Assembly (NCBI RefSeq): GCF_006265175.1
Contig: NZ_VDCQ01000007.1
Location: 124,001-188,000 of the forward strand
Direction: 5' to 3'
From: Paenibacillus hemerocallicola
GTDB lineage: Bacteria > Bacillota > Bacilli > Paenibacillales > NBRC-103111
DNA length: 64,000 bases
Position numbers and translations under genes: made by a program. Numbering within the stretch: position 1 is the stretch's first letter; each line of letters begins with the position of its first letter. Positions 16,456 through 24,338 of this stretch are shown in pieces. The notes beneath the pieces are model-generated. The model was not told the DNA's origin, did no database searches, and was given only the letters and a program-made list of their open reading frames with translations.

Positions 16456-17526
16456 GTGAGCGGCATGGAGACCGTATCGACATTCGCATTCGAATTGCCG
16501 GACAACCGGAATGCCGGGTCCCCACCGGAGAGAAGGGGGCTGCGGAGAGACCGCGTCAGGCTGATGGTCCAGAACCGTTCCGACGGAACGGTCAGCCATT
16601 CGAGCTTCCACCGGCTCGCCGACTATTTGCGACCGGAAGATTGTCTGGTGTTCAACGAGAGCCGCACGATACCCGCATCGCTGAAAGCGCAGCGATTCAT
16701 CGGGAACGCGGGCATCGAGTCGCTCGAGGTCAGATTGGCCAGACGGGTAGGAGAATCGGCCTGGGATGCTCTATTGCTTCGGACGAACGGGGAAACCGGT
16801 GCGGCTTCGGCCGTGGAGCCGACGGACGGAGAAACGCTTCGGTTCTCCCCCTCCCTGCACGCCGAAACGGCGCGGCGTTCTTCTTCCCCATTCGTCACCT
16901 TGAGCTTCAATCGGGGAGGCCATGAATTGTTCGGCGAGTTTTACGCGCTCGGCGAGCCGGTGCGTTACGAGTATGCCGAGAAGCCGTGGGAGCTCGACTA
17001 CTACCAGACGGTGTACGGAACCGTACCGGGTTCGGTGGAGATGCCTTCCGCCGGCCGGGCGTTCACATGGGAGATGTTGTTCGGCCTGCGGTTAAAGAAC
17101 ATCCGCTTGGCCTTCGTTCAGCTGCATACCGGATTGTCTTATTTGTACGGATCGCGGCTCGATCCGGCCCATAACGCCGAATCTTACGCAGTCTCGCCCG
17201 AAGCTGCGGATACGATCAACAGAGCCAAGCGGAACGGAGGCCGCATCATCGCGGTCGGCACTACCGTCGTCCGCTGTCTGGAATCGGCCGCAGCCGGGAA
17301 CGGCCTCGTACGTCCGGGAGAGGACGATACGAGGCTGTATATCGACGAGTCGTTTCCGCTGCGCGTGGCCGACGGTCTGATTAGCGGCCTGCATGAGCCG
17401 GAAGCGAGCCATCTGCACATGCTGTCCGCCTTCGCGGGGATCGGCGCGCTGCGCCTCGCTTACGCCGAGGCGATCCGGGAAAACTATTTATGGCATGAGT
17501 TCGGCGACACGCATCTTATTCTTTAA
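16456..17526 (+). CDS. QueA-like S-adenosylmethionine:tRNA ribosyltransferase-isomerase paralogue
   Basis: Similar throughout to QueA: FAFELP...PPERRGLRRDRVRLMV, the DCLVFNESRTIPASL segment, SAGRAFTWEMLFGLR, IRLAFVQLHTGLSYL, RNGGRIIAVGTTVVRCLE and LISGLHEPEASHLHMLSAF. QueA moves the ribosyl part of SAM onto preQ1 in tRNA. This copy differs from ordinary QueA at several usually fixed spots (QLHTGLSYL where LHVGLGTF is usual) and sits with an SDR rather than tgt/ruvB, so it may act on another substrate. AGAAAGGA 6 nt upstream supports the GTG start at 16456; ATG 16465 is the alternative. Confidence 0.8.
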   Translation: MSGMETVSTFAFELPDNRNAGSPPERRGLRRDRVRLMVQNRSDGTVSHSSFHRLADYLRPEDCLVFNESRTIPASLKAQRFIGNAGIESLEVRLARRVGESAWDALLLRTNGETGAASAVEPTDGETLRFSPSLHAETARRSSSPFVTLSFNRGGHELFGEFYALGEPVRYEYAEKPWELDYYQTVYGTVPGSVEMPSAGRAFTWEMLFGLRLKNIRLAFVQLHTGLSYLYGSRLDPAHNAESYAVSPEAADTINRAKRNGGRIIAVGTTVVRCLESAAAGNGLVRPGEDDTRLYIDESFPLRVADGLISGLHEPEASHLHMLSAFAGIGALRLAYAEAIRENYLWHEFGDTHLIL

Positions 17527-17561
17527 CGCGGAGCCAGCTGCCTTCCGATTGGAAGCGGGTT

Positions 17562-18095
17562 TTATACAAGGGCGTCCCGCAGCACCTCTTCCGCCGTTTT
17601 GCGGCCTTCCGCGACGTCGATCAAGGGCTCGGCGTATTGATACAATTGGTGCAATACAAGTCCGTTCTGCCTGTCGACGCCGTTCACGGACGTCTCCTCT
17701 GTCAACCATGCGCGATGCAGCATCGTATTATGCTTGAAATACAACGTTCCGCTGTCCGCATACAAGCCGAATGCGCCGAGCGGCAGCTGCATGTTGATGT
17801 ACGCCGCCGCATGGAGCAGCTCGGCGGCTTTATCCGGCGAAACCCCCTCGGCGAGCGCGGCAAACGACTGCAAAATGTATACGCCCTCTTGGGCAAGCAG
17901 TTCCATTCCGGGTATAAAGCAAAGCTCCAGATCAACGGTAGTGCCCCGCTCGCCAATGTCGTCGAAACGGACAATCATGGAATAAAAGGGAGACTCCTCG
18001 GTTGGTTCCGCCCAGCGGACGGCTATGCCCAACGATTCATAATACCGGTAGCATTGCAGCAGAAACGAATCAGGTAGCGCGTCGGTACCGACCAT
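17562..18095 (-). CDS. YbjN-like protein, possible chaperone of the upstream cargo protein
   Basis: ATG 18095 is preceded by GGAGG; an ATG at 18107 overlapping the upstream TGA is an alternative that implies coupling. About 177 residues with the YbjN pattern AAAYINMQLPLGAFGLYADSGTLYFKH and an acidic surface. YbjN proteins share the fold of type III secretion chaperones. Its tight pairing with the eCIS-like cargo gene suggests it binds and holds that hydrophobic protein. The fold call is from motif resemblance; the chaperone role is inference. Confidence 0.6.
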   Translation of the reverse strand: MVGTDALPDSFLLQCYRYYESLGIAVRWAEPTEESPFYSMIVRFDDIGERGTTVDLELCFIPGMELLAQEGVYILQSFAALAEGVSPDKAAELLHAAAYINMQLPLGAFGLYADSGTLYFKHNTMLHRAWLTEETSVNGVDRQNGLVLHQLYQYAEPLIDVAEGRKTAEEVLRDALV

Positions 18096-18106
18096 GGCAG
18101 CCTCCA

Positions 18107-19744
18107 TCAAGTGTGCAATTTTTTCGCGATCATTTCTTTGCTCGGTTTTTGCTTCTTCTTATCGATCTTGAGCCCCATAGCCTCCACAATCTGCTTGCAT
18201 TCCTCGTCCTCGCCCTTGACGCCGCCGTCGAACAGCATGCCGGCAAGATCCGTCACGATTTGGGCATAGCATTGATCGACGCTGTTGAAGCCGCGGGATT
18301 CCATCAGCTTCTGCCTTACTTTTTCTTTGCCTAAGCCGGCATTTTCCGGCTTCGCCGTTTCCTGCTCGGTACCGAGCACTTTATCGACGAAAGCTTCCTT
18401 GCGCTTGCTCTTTTTGTAAAATTTGATGATTGCGGCGATTCCGCCCAATATGGCGGCCGCGGCTATGAGCATCGGCCCGATCGGGGATGCCGCGGCCGCG
18501 AGCATGACCGCTCCGCCGACTACCATCAGCGCGCCTTTGGCTGCGGTTGCGGCGCTTTTGTTCTTGTTCATATGCTGCGTGGACGCTCCGAGATTCGCCG
18601 CATGACCAAGCTTCTCCGCCCGTTCGTCGCCGGCCTTTTCGTTAAAGCCGCGCTCCAGTTGCTCCAGCTTCGCCGCATTTTTGCGGCCCTCGCGATAGCC
18701 GACAACGCCGCCAACCATATAGGCCGCTCCGCCGACGATTGCCCCGACTCCCGCTGCGGCGGTGGCCGCCCCGCTCGCCACCGCTCTCGGACCGTCGGCC
18801 GCGCCTGCGGCGAATCGGGCGAAATCGGCGGCGCCGCCCCCGCCTTCGCCGACGACGAGCTGCGCCTTGTCGGCCGTCGACAGGCTGGAGTCATAGTTTT
18901 GCGAGGCGTTGTACATTTGCGAGACCGAGGCCAATCCGCTTAAGCCGGCGGCTACGGGAGCGACGTTCGTCGATACGGGAAGCGCCCCCCGCGCGCCCAG
19001 CTCCGTGCTGATCTTGGCGCTGCCCCCGGTCCCTCCCGCGGCGGACGAAGTGCCGATCGCCGCGTAACTCGCATAGTCGCGAGCCTGATCGGCGTTGTAA
19101 TTCGCGGTATCCGTCTTGTTCGCTTCGCGGGACACTTCCGAGAAGCGGTTCCAGTCGAAGCTTTTTCTAATAAAACCGGTTATCATCGTTTCCTTGACCT
19201 TGCTCAGGTCGGGATATCTGGCGTTGTCGGCCATCAAGCGGATGGCGGTCATCTTCTGACCGGGATCGAGGCTGTCGAAATAACCGAACAATGCCGTTTT
19301 GCCGGACCTTTCCGCTTCGCTTTTCAGCCATTTGTAGATCGTATGGTATTCGCCCTTGTTGCGCAGATCCCCGGGGGTCCTGGGCGCGGCGGCGCTTTGC
19401 GGAACGGCGGCGGCAGCCTCCCCCGCTCGTCGTATAACCGCGGAATGGGCTGTCGTGCTGCCGACGGACTGTTGTCCCGCGGCCTGCATTCTGTTAATCT
19501 TCCGATCATTCGCCCGTTGCTCCGCACTCTGTGCCGTTATACCCGACAGCATCCGCTGTACGGCCTGGTTTCCTATCGTACGCTGCAATTGCATAATGTG
19601 CCCCGCGGACAGCGGCAATCCGCGGCTTACACCTTCGCCAAGCTCGGCCGATCCCGTCGATTCGACTTCATGCTGCGAATGGGAAGACGAGACCGGGGAA
19701 GCCGATTTGGGGTGGTGGTTCGGAGACTGGGAATGAAAAACCAT
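18107..19744 (-). CDS. Putative eCIS-type cargo or toxin with LQRTIGNQAV motif and two hydrophobic hairpins
   Basis: The start at 19744 is set by GAGGAGGATCAT before the ATG. The 545-residue protein has a disordered His/Ser/Gln-rich N-terminus, then QLQRTIGNQAVQRML (residues 52-66), a motif common near the N-terminus of DUF4157-type and other proteins linked to extracellular contractile injection systems. Residues 125-230 are helical. Two Gly/Ala-rich hydrophobic stretches (321-349 and 402-442) resemble helical hairpins of pore-forming or glycine-zipper toxins, and the C-terminus (445-545) is charged. There is no signal peptide. Cargo or toxin function is inferred from motif and architecture; no injection apparatus is in the window. 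Confidence 0.6.
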   Translation of the reverse strand: MVFHSQSPNHHPKSASPVSSSHSQHEVESTGSAELGEGVSRGLPLSAGHIMQLQRTIGNQAVQRMLSGITAQSAEQRANDRKINRMQAAGQQSVGSTTAHSAVIRRAGEAAAAVPQSAAAPRTPGDLRNKGEYHTIYKWLKSEAERSGKTALFGYFDSLDPGQKMTAIRLMADNARYPDLSKVKETMITGFIRKSFDWNRFSEVSREANKTDTANYNADQARDYASYAAIGTSSAAGGTGGSAKISTELGARGALPVSTNVAPVAAGLSGLASVSQMYNASQNYDSSLSTADKAQLVVGEGGGGAADFARFAAGAADGPRAVASGAATAAAGVGAIVGGAAYMVGGVVGYREGRKNAAKLEQLERGFNEKAGDERAEKLGHAANLGASTQHMNKNKSAATAAKGALMVVGGAVMLAAAASPIGPMLIAAAAILGGIAAIIKFYKKSKRKEAFVDKVLGTEQETAKPENAGLGKEKVRQKLMESRGFNSVDQCYAQIVTDLAGMLFDGGVKGEDEECKQIVEAMGLKIDKKKQKPSKEMIAKKLHT

Positions 19745-19784
19745 ATGATCCTCCTCATCCTCATAAAGACGACTAGCTCCTGTA

Positions 19785-19838
19785 GGTAATGTGGGCACAT
19801 GAAACAAAAGGGCATGGGCACATTTACCTAAAATTATA
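19785..19838 (-). promoter_or_regulatory. TATAAT box and 5' leader palindromes of the cargo-chaperone unit
   Basis: TATAAT on the minus strand (19833-19838) places the transcript start near 19826, beginning in GGTAAATGTG (19819-19828). That arm can pair with CACATTACC (19785-19793). Within the leader ATGTG-GG-CACAT (19789-19800) is a perfect short palindrome. No good -35 is seen, so an activator or another sigma factor may be needed. Confidence 0.5.
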
Positions 19839-19898
19839 CCGGAAAATGAGGGAGAATGTGGAACATATTTTTTCGTACGCTTCAATTTGCACAACCGC

Positions 19899-20930
19899 TC
19901 AACGTATTCGTTCGGTTAACGCTTTCCGATGCTGCTCGATCCAGATCAGCGCAGGCTCGATGGCTCCTACGAGCACCTGGATTGCGCGTTCGGACGGAAC
20001 TTTGGCGAGCGCCTGCACCCGACTGTGCAGCAAGCGGGCCATCATGAAATCGGGGAGCGCGGCGGCTTCCTCTCCGGCAAGCGGCATTACCGCGTTATCG
20101 ACGTAGGCCTGAAGCGCCGTTTCGGCTCTGACGATGTCGAACGTGCACCCTTGATTGAGCGAATAAATGCTGCCGCCATCCAGCGGCTCGGGTCGAAGCG
20201 CGGCAAAATATACGATCAGATCGGCGATATCGCGCAGACGGGGCTGTCTGCTGATCCAATCGAAATCGTACAGGGCACAGATGCGGCCGTCACGAAATGC
20301 AACATTGGCGGGATGATAGTCGCCATGGATGATCGTATGCGGCAGCGAGCGGTAAGCCTCGTCCGTCAGCCGTTCCCGCACTCTCTCGGCGCAGGCGAGC
20401 ATCAGATCGAGTGTCTTCCTCTCCGAATGCGCCATATCCCCGCGTTCAAAGGACACTTTCTTCAATGCCTCCGCTATAACCGCCGGATCGTCATATCGCG
20501 GCAACGTCTTCTCTATATCCGGACGGAAATCTTCCCCCGCCCGGTGTACGCTGCCGAGAAACGCTCCCGCATCCGCGAGCTCCTCCGCATCGAACGGATC
20601 GTAACGTTCTCCGCTCATATAAGGGAACAGCTGAAACGTATCCTTGCCGACCGTGCAGCGGCGCGCACCGTTTGCCGCAGACATCGGGACGGGAACCGGG
20701 ATCCCTTTCTCCGCCGCGTGAAGCAAATATTGCTCCTCGTATTCGATCCAGGCGTCGGCGCTGTACTTGGCGCTGCGTTTGCGCATAATATACGTTTGCC
20801 CTTCCGAGCGGATCGTATAGTTCCGGTTGGCCGTACCTCCCGCCATCGTCTCGAACGGCGAATCCCGCCGGATGCCGTATGCTTCCATCGCGTCCAGCAC
20901 CGCTTGCCGTTCGGTTTCTTGTTGTTCCAT
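19899..20930 (-). CDS. APH-like phosphotransferase (homoserine kinase II / CotS-like)
   Basis: About 343 residues. The kinase fold of the aminoglycoside phosphotransferase family is clear: nucleotide-binding GGTANRNYTI, the catalytic loop HGDYHPANV (Asp and Asn) and metal-binding DFDWISRQP. The ATG at 20930 is preferred; a GTG at 20942 overlaps the GGAGGTGG ribosome binding site. The acceptor could be homoserine, choline, a sugar or a spore-coat component. It is divergent from the AraC regulator gene 71 bp away, so it may be that regulator's target. Confidence 0.8.
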   Translation of the reverse strand: MEQQETERQAVLDAMEAYGIRRDSPFETMAGGTANRNYTIRSEGQTYIMRKRSAKYSADAWIEYEEQYLLHAAEKGIPVPVPMSAANGARRCTVGKDTFQLFPYMSGERYDPFDAEELADAGAFLGSVHRAGEDFRPDIEKTLPRYDDPAVIAEALKKVSFERGDMAHSERKTLDLMLACAERVRERLTDEAYRSLPHTIIHGDYHPANVAFRDGRICALYDFDWISRQPRLRDIADLIVYFAALRPEPLDGGSIYSLNQGCTFDIVRAETALQAYVDNAVMPLAGEEAAALPDFMMARLLHSRVQALAKVPSERAIQVLVGAIEPALIWIEQHRKALTERIR

Positions 20931-21001
20931 AAATCGGACCACCTCCGGATCGGATTATGATATTCTGTTTGTAATACGAATTCGGTTCTGGAGGAATTCG
21001 C

Positions 21002-21916
21002 GTGAAGCTCGATTCCACCCGCATTTTATCCGTTGCTCGGTACGTGTACGACGAGGAATCCCACGTACGGAGCCACAGCCATAATTTCCACCATGTCCTC
21101 GTCGTAACCGGCGGATGCGGCAAGCTTGCCGTAAACGGACATACCCGGGAGGCTTCCTCCGACGACGTGTTCTTTATCCCGCCGGGCATCTGCCACGAAA
21201 TTTCCTCCGACCCGGCACAGCCGCTCCGTACGCTTGAATGGAAGTTTCATACGGACGACGCCCAGCTGTATGAGCGGCTTCATTGTATCCCGTTCCTCTT
21301 TGCCGGACGCGGAACAGGCATCAAGACGGCTTTGGAGCGGATGGTCGAAGAAGCGATCGCGCAAAAGCCCCTATATAAGGAAATGATTACGGTCCGCTCC
21401 ATCGAGCTGCTGCTGGAGCTGATCCGCATCCATGAGGAGGGGGAGAAACCGGCGGGCACGTCCCCGTCCCGACTTCCCGAAACGGATACTCTCGCGGACG
21501 ATGATAACTATCCGGCAGCCGTGGCCGCCTATATTAAGACGCACTATACGGAGCCGCTGACATTGACGGAGCTTGCGAACACGTTTCATTCCAGCGTGAC
21601 CCGATTGTGCGGCTCGTTCCGTAAAGCGTTCGGCCTGTCGCCGATCCAGTATGTCAACGAATTGAGGCTCGGCCAGGTGAAGGAGCTGCTTATCTCCACC
21701 GATATGAGCGTCACGGACATAGCCGAACGCGTCGGGTTCGGCAGCGTCCATTACTTGAGCCGCTTCTTCTCGCGAAAGGAACGGCTGTCCCCGCTCGAAT
21801 ACAGGCAGAGAGCCAAGCGCGGCCGGCATTTTACCGTTGAGGACCGGTACAGGATCGTCGATTACCGGATCGAGACCGATACCGATCATCGAACGGGCCC
21901 TCACCTGCGCGAGTAA
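21002..21916 (+). CDS. AraC-family regulator with cupin-type sensor domain
   Basis: GTG start with GGAGGAATTCGC upstream. 304 residues: an N-terminal AraC-type cupin (HSHNFHHVLVVTGGCGKLAVNG, FFIPPGICHEI, residues about 20-100) and a C-terminal double HTH (PLTLTELANTFHSSVTRLCGSFRKAFGLSPIQYVNELR ... VTDIAERVGFGSVHYLSRFFSRK). The layout matches sugar-responsive soluble AraC regulators. The divergent kinase gene is the nearest candidate target. Confidence 0.9.
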   Translation: MKLDSTRILSVARYVYDEESHVRSHSHNFHHVLVVTGGCGKLAVNGHTREASSDDVFFIPPGICHEISSDPAQPLRTLEWKFHTDDAQLYERLHCIPFLFAGRGTGIKTALERMVEEAIAQKPLYKEMITVRSIELLLELIRIHEEGEKPAGTSPSRLPETDTLADDDNYPAAVAAYIKTHYTEPLTLTELANTFHSSVTRLCGSFRKAFGLSPIQYVNELRLGQVKELLISTDMSVTDIAERVGFGSVHYLSRFFSRKERLSPLEYRQRAKRGRHFTVEDRYRIVDYRIETDTDHRTGPHLRE

Positions 21917-22190
21917 AATGGATTGCACCAATCGCTTGCCGGATAGGTCAGAAGGCGCGACAAGCGGCTTCCAAAACGTAAGGCCGCGAGGTACGATCGA
22001 TCGGAGCAGACTCTCTCCCAGCTTACCACGGAAGAGGCCGGACGAATTTGGACGTTGCGATCGAATTTTTTGCACATTCCTGCGGACGAACGAATCTGTC
22101 GCTTGCTTCTATGTACCGGCTGAACCCGTTCCTCCCGGGGTTTCCCCGAACGTGATCGCATAAAGACATGAGTCCCATATTTCATGCAAC

Positions 22191-22234
22191 AGAACCTCCA
22201 AAACCACAAAATTAAGTGGAGATGAAGGTTCTTT
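22191..22234 (+). terminator. Possible terminator after the AraC gene
   Basis: AGAACCT (22191) and AGGTTCTTTG (22226) form a stem with an internal CCAC/GTGG pair. It lies about 275 bp past the stop, so assignment to the AraC gene is uncertain. Sequence from 21917 to 22190 shows nothing else recognisable. Confidence 0.4.
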
Positions 22235-22396
22235 GTAGACATGAAATTCATTTCTAGTGTATTCTAGAGCTTCATCCGGCTGCGACATCTAGAAATTACA
22301 ACGCTCTAAGTCTCCAAACCGCATTCCTGATACAGCGCGATCCTCTTATGGCAAGATTGGCATACCCTTTTCCCGCGGAACAATCCGATTCGAAGC

Positions 22397-22583
22397 ATAA
22401 CGGAACTGTATTCCGTTACTATCGCGGTTTCTGAGCTTGCCCCGGAATTAGCGGAACTTGGTTCCGTTAGTCCGACCATTCGGGAGTGAAAAGGAATGCA
22501 AACGGTGAACTAACGGAACGATTTTCCTTTATTGTGCGGTTGACGGCTGGTTTCGAGTAAATAACGCATGCGAATTCCGTTAT
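22397..22583 (-). repeat. Family A four-palindrome repeat block, copy 3
   Basis: 23-nt modules start at 22397, 22448, 22510 and 22561 (51, 62, 51 bp apart). The first is ATAACGGAA-CTGTA-TTCCGTTAC, a near-perfect palindrome. The linker read on the minus strand (CCTTTTCACTCCCGAA) aligns with copies 1 and 4, placing this copy in reverse orientation. It fills the gene-free interval before the pectate-lyase-like pseudogene. Confidence 0.85.
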
Positions 22584-22655
22584 TCCTTCGCTTAATCGAG
22601 CAGGATGCAACCTTGCCGATTGTGCGTATGCGACCTTATGCCGTCGTGACAAAAA

Positions 22656-24271
22656 CTAATTCGTTTCATACCATGTCCCCAAAATGTTTTTAAACCGATA
22701 CAGCTTTTGCGCGACTAACGCCTTGGTCGCAAGCGTACTTGTTTTGATCGCAGAGTTATGCTCGATGCTCGTATTCGCGTTGACCGTCAATATATCCAGC
22801 GTCTGTCCGTTTACTCCGTTCGCGAAGCTCGTCACTGTCGTAGGGTCGGCGTTGTTGAACCGGATCGTACCCCGAGCCGTCACATCCGGAGCAGTCGTTC
22901 CGCTGGCAGGGACGACTACCTGCTGGTTGAAGCTGCTCAGCGGACCTGCGTAACCGCTTACACCATCAAACCATTTGGTTATGGCATCTTCGTCTTTGAA
23001 CGCCACGACCAACGTGTCTCCGGCGCCGTCGTACAGTCCGTACCGGTGAGCCCACTTATCGTTGCTTACATTGGAGGACGACTTGCAGTTCGTCATCTGG
23101 ATGCCTTTGATCGCCTGGCCCGGCTCTATTCTGAAGTTGTCGAACAGGTTGCTCCCATAGCGGCTGTTGCGGTGCCCCCAGCAATTGGAGAGACGGTTCC
23201 TCCAAGGCGGGACATGATTGGATGCTTCGCGGCTGAACCACCATCCGGACCGTAGTTGATGTCCGCGCGGCAATTGACGAAGTTGTTGTCGGGACCGGCG
23301 ACATAAATACCGATGTCCGCCCCTTCGAAAACGCAGTTGACGAACATATTGGCGGAGGCTTTCTCCAGCTTGACCGCGCAATTCCATAAATTCGTAGAAT
23401 CCCCCGAATAATCCGCTCCGATTTCCGTATTCGCAATCATATTGTCGTGACCGCTCAGACGGACTGCTCCCGTCCGTTCCGTGAACGCTTCGTTTCTGCG
23501 GCTCCCGCCAAATATTTTACAATTGTTTATGCGCAGCGTACCGCCGGCCTTCTGCCAAACCGCCTCGTTCTTGAACAGGAAAAAGTCGCAGTTGTTGATG
23601 ATGACGCCTATTGAATTGTGAAAGACGATGCCTTGCGTATTTTTCGTGCCGATCGCCTGCAGACCGACAAACGTAATGCCTTCGAACATAACGTTCTCTA
23701 TCGTATCCCCGGAGGAATAAAAAATGTCGCCTTCGTCCCACGATTTAATGACGGAGCTCTTCCCTCTGTTCGCAAATCCCCACATGTTGTGTCCCGAGCC
23801 GCGCAACGTGATAAAGGAATACAACCGTACCCCCGTTGCTCGGTAGACGCCTACCGGGAAGTAAATGCTCCCCCCGCCGATGCCTTTCAAGTAATCGACA
23901 GCGGCTTGAATGGCGGCGGTATCGTTAACAATGCCGTTGCCGACCGCGCCGAAATCTTTGACGCTGACCGATTCTCGCAATTTGTCGCCTACGGTTCTTT
24001 CCGCCAGTCCGGTCGCCAGCCTGTAAGAAATGTCGTCGGCGTCGGACGCTTCGTCATATACAGCGCCGCTGACCGTTTGTTGACCGAATGTGTTCGTAAC
24101 GAACCCTCCGGATACGAAAGCCGCCCCGGTCATGCCGAGCGAAGCCAGAAGCTTCCGCCGGCTGATCGCCTTGCCGCCCGTCGCTTCCTTGTCCGTATGG
24201 TCGCATCGACCGCTCTCGCCGGATTCAACCGGATTTTCCGACTCGAAATGCTGCCTCTTCTGTTGATCCAT
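22656..24271 (-). pseudogene. Tat-exported pectate-lyase-like (right-handed beta-helix) gene, frameshifted
   Basis: The start at 24271 has GGGAGGG upstream. The N-terminus carries the Tat motif SRRKLLASLGMTGAAFV, then VKDFGAVGNGIVNDTAAIQAAVDYL, the Pectate_lyase_3 signature, and beta-helix rungs. At about 23245-23160 the frame breaks. Homology moves from VNCRADINYG to GWWFSREASNH in the next frame, back to SRLGGTVS, then to NCWGHRNSRYGSNLFDNF to the stop at 22656. About three indels are needed to restore one protein of roughly 540 residues. It is either a recent pseudogene or a poorly read GC-rich patch. It is the last gene after the SGNH-like gene. Confidence 0.75.
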
Positions 24272-24338
24272 TTGATTTTACCCTCCCGATAAGGTTACTA
24301 CTAGCCGCACCTGCTTAATCTCGGAGCGCGCACCCGCA

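Noticed and set aside
22397-22583. Simple rho-independent terminators
   Set aside because: Four regularly spaced palindromes without T runs, far from gene ends, and present in both orientations.
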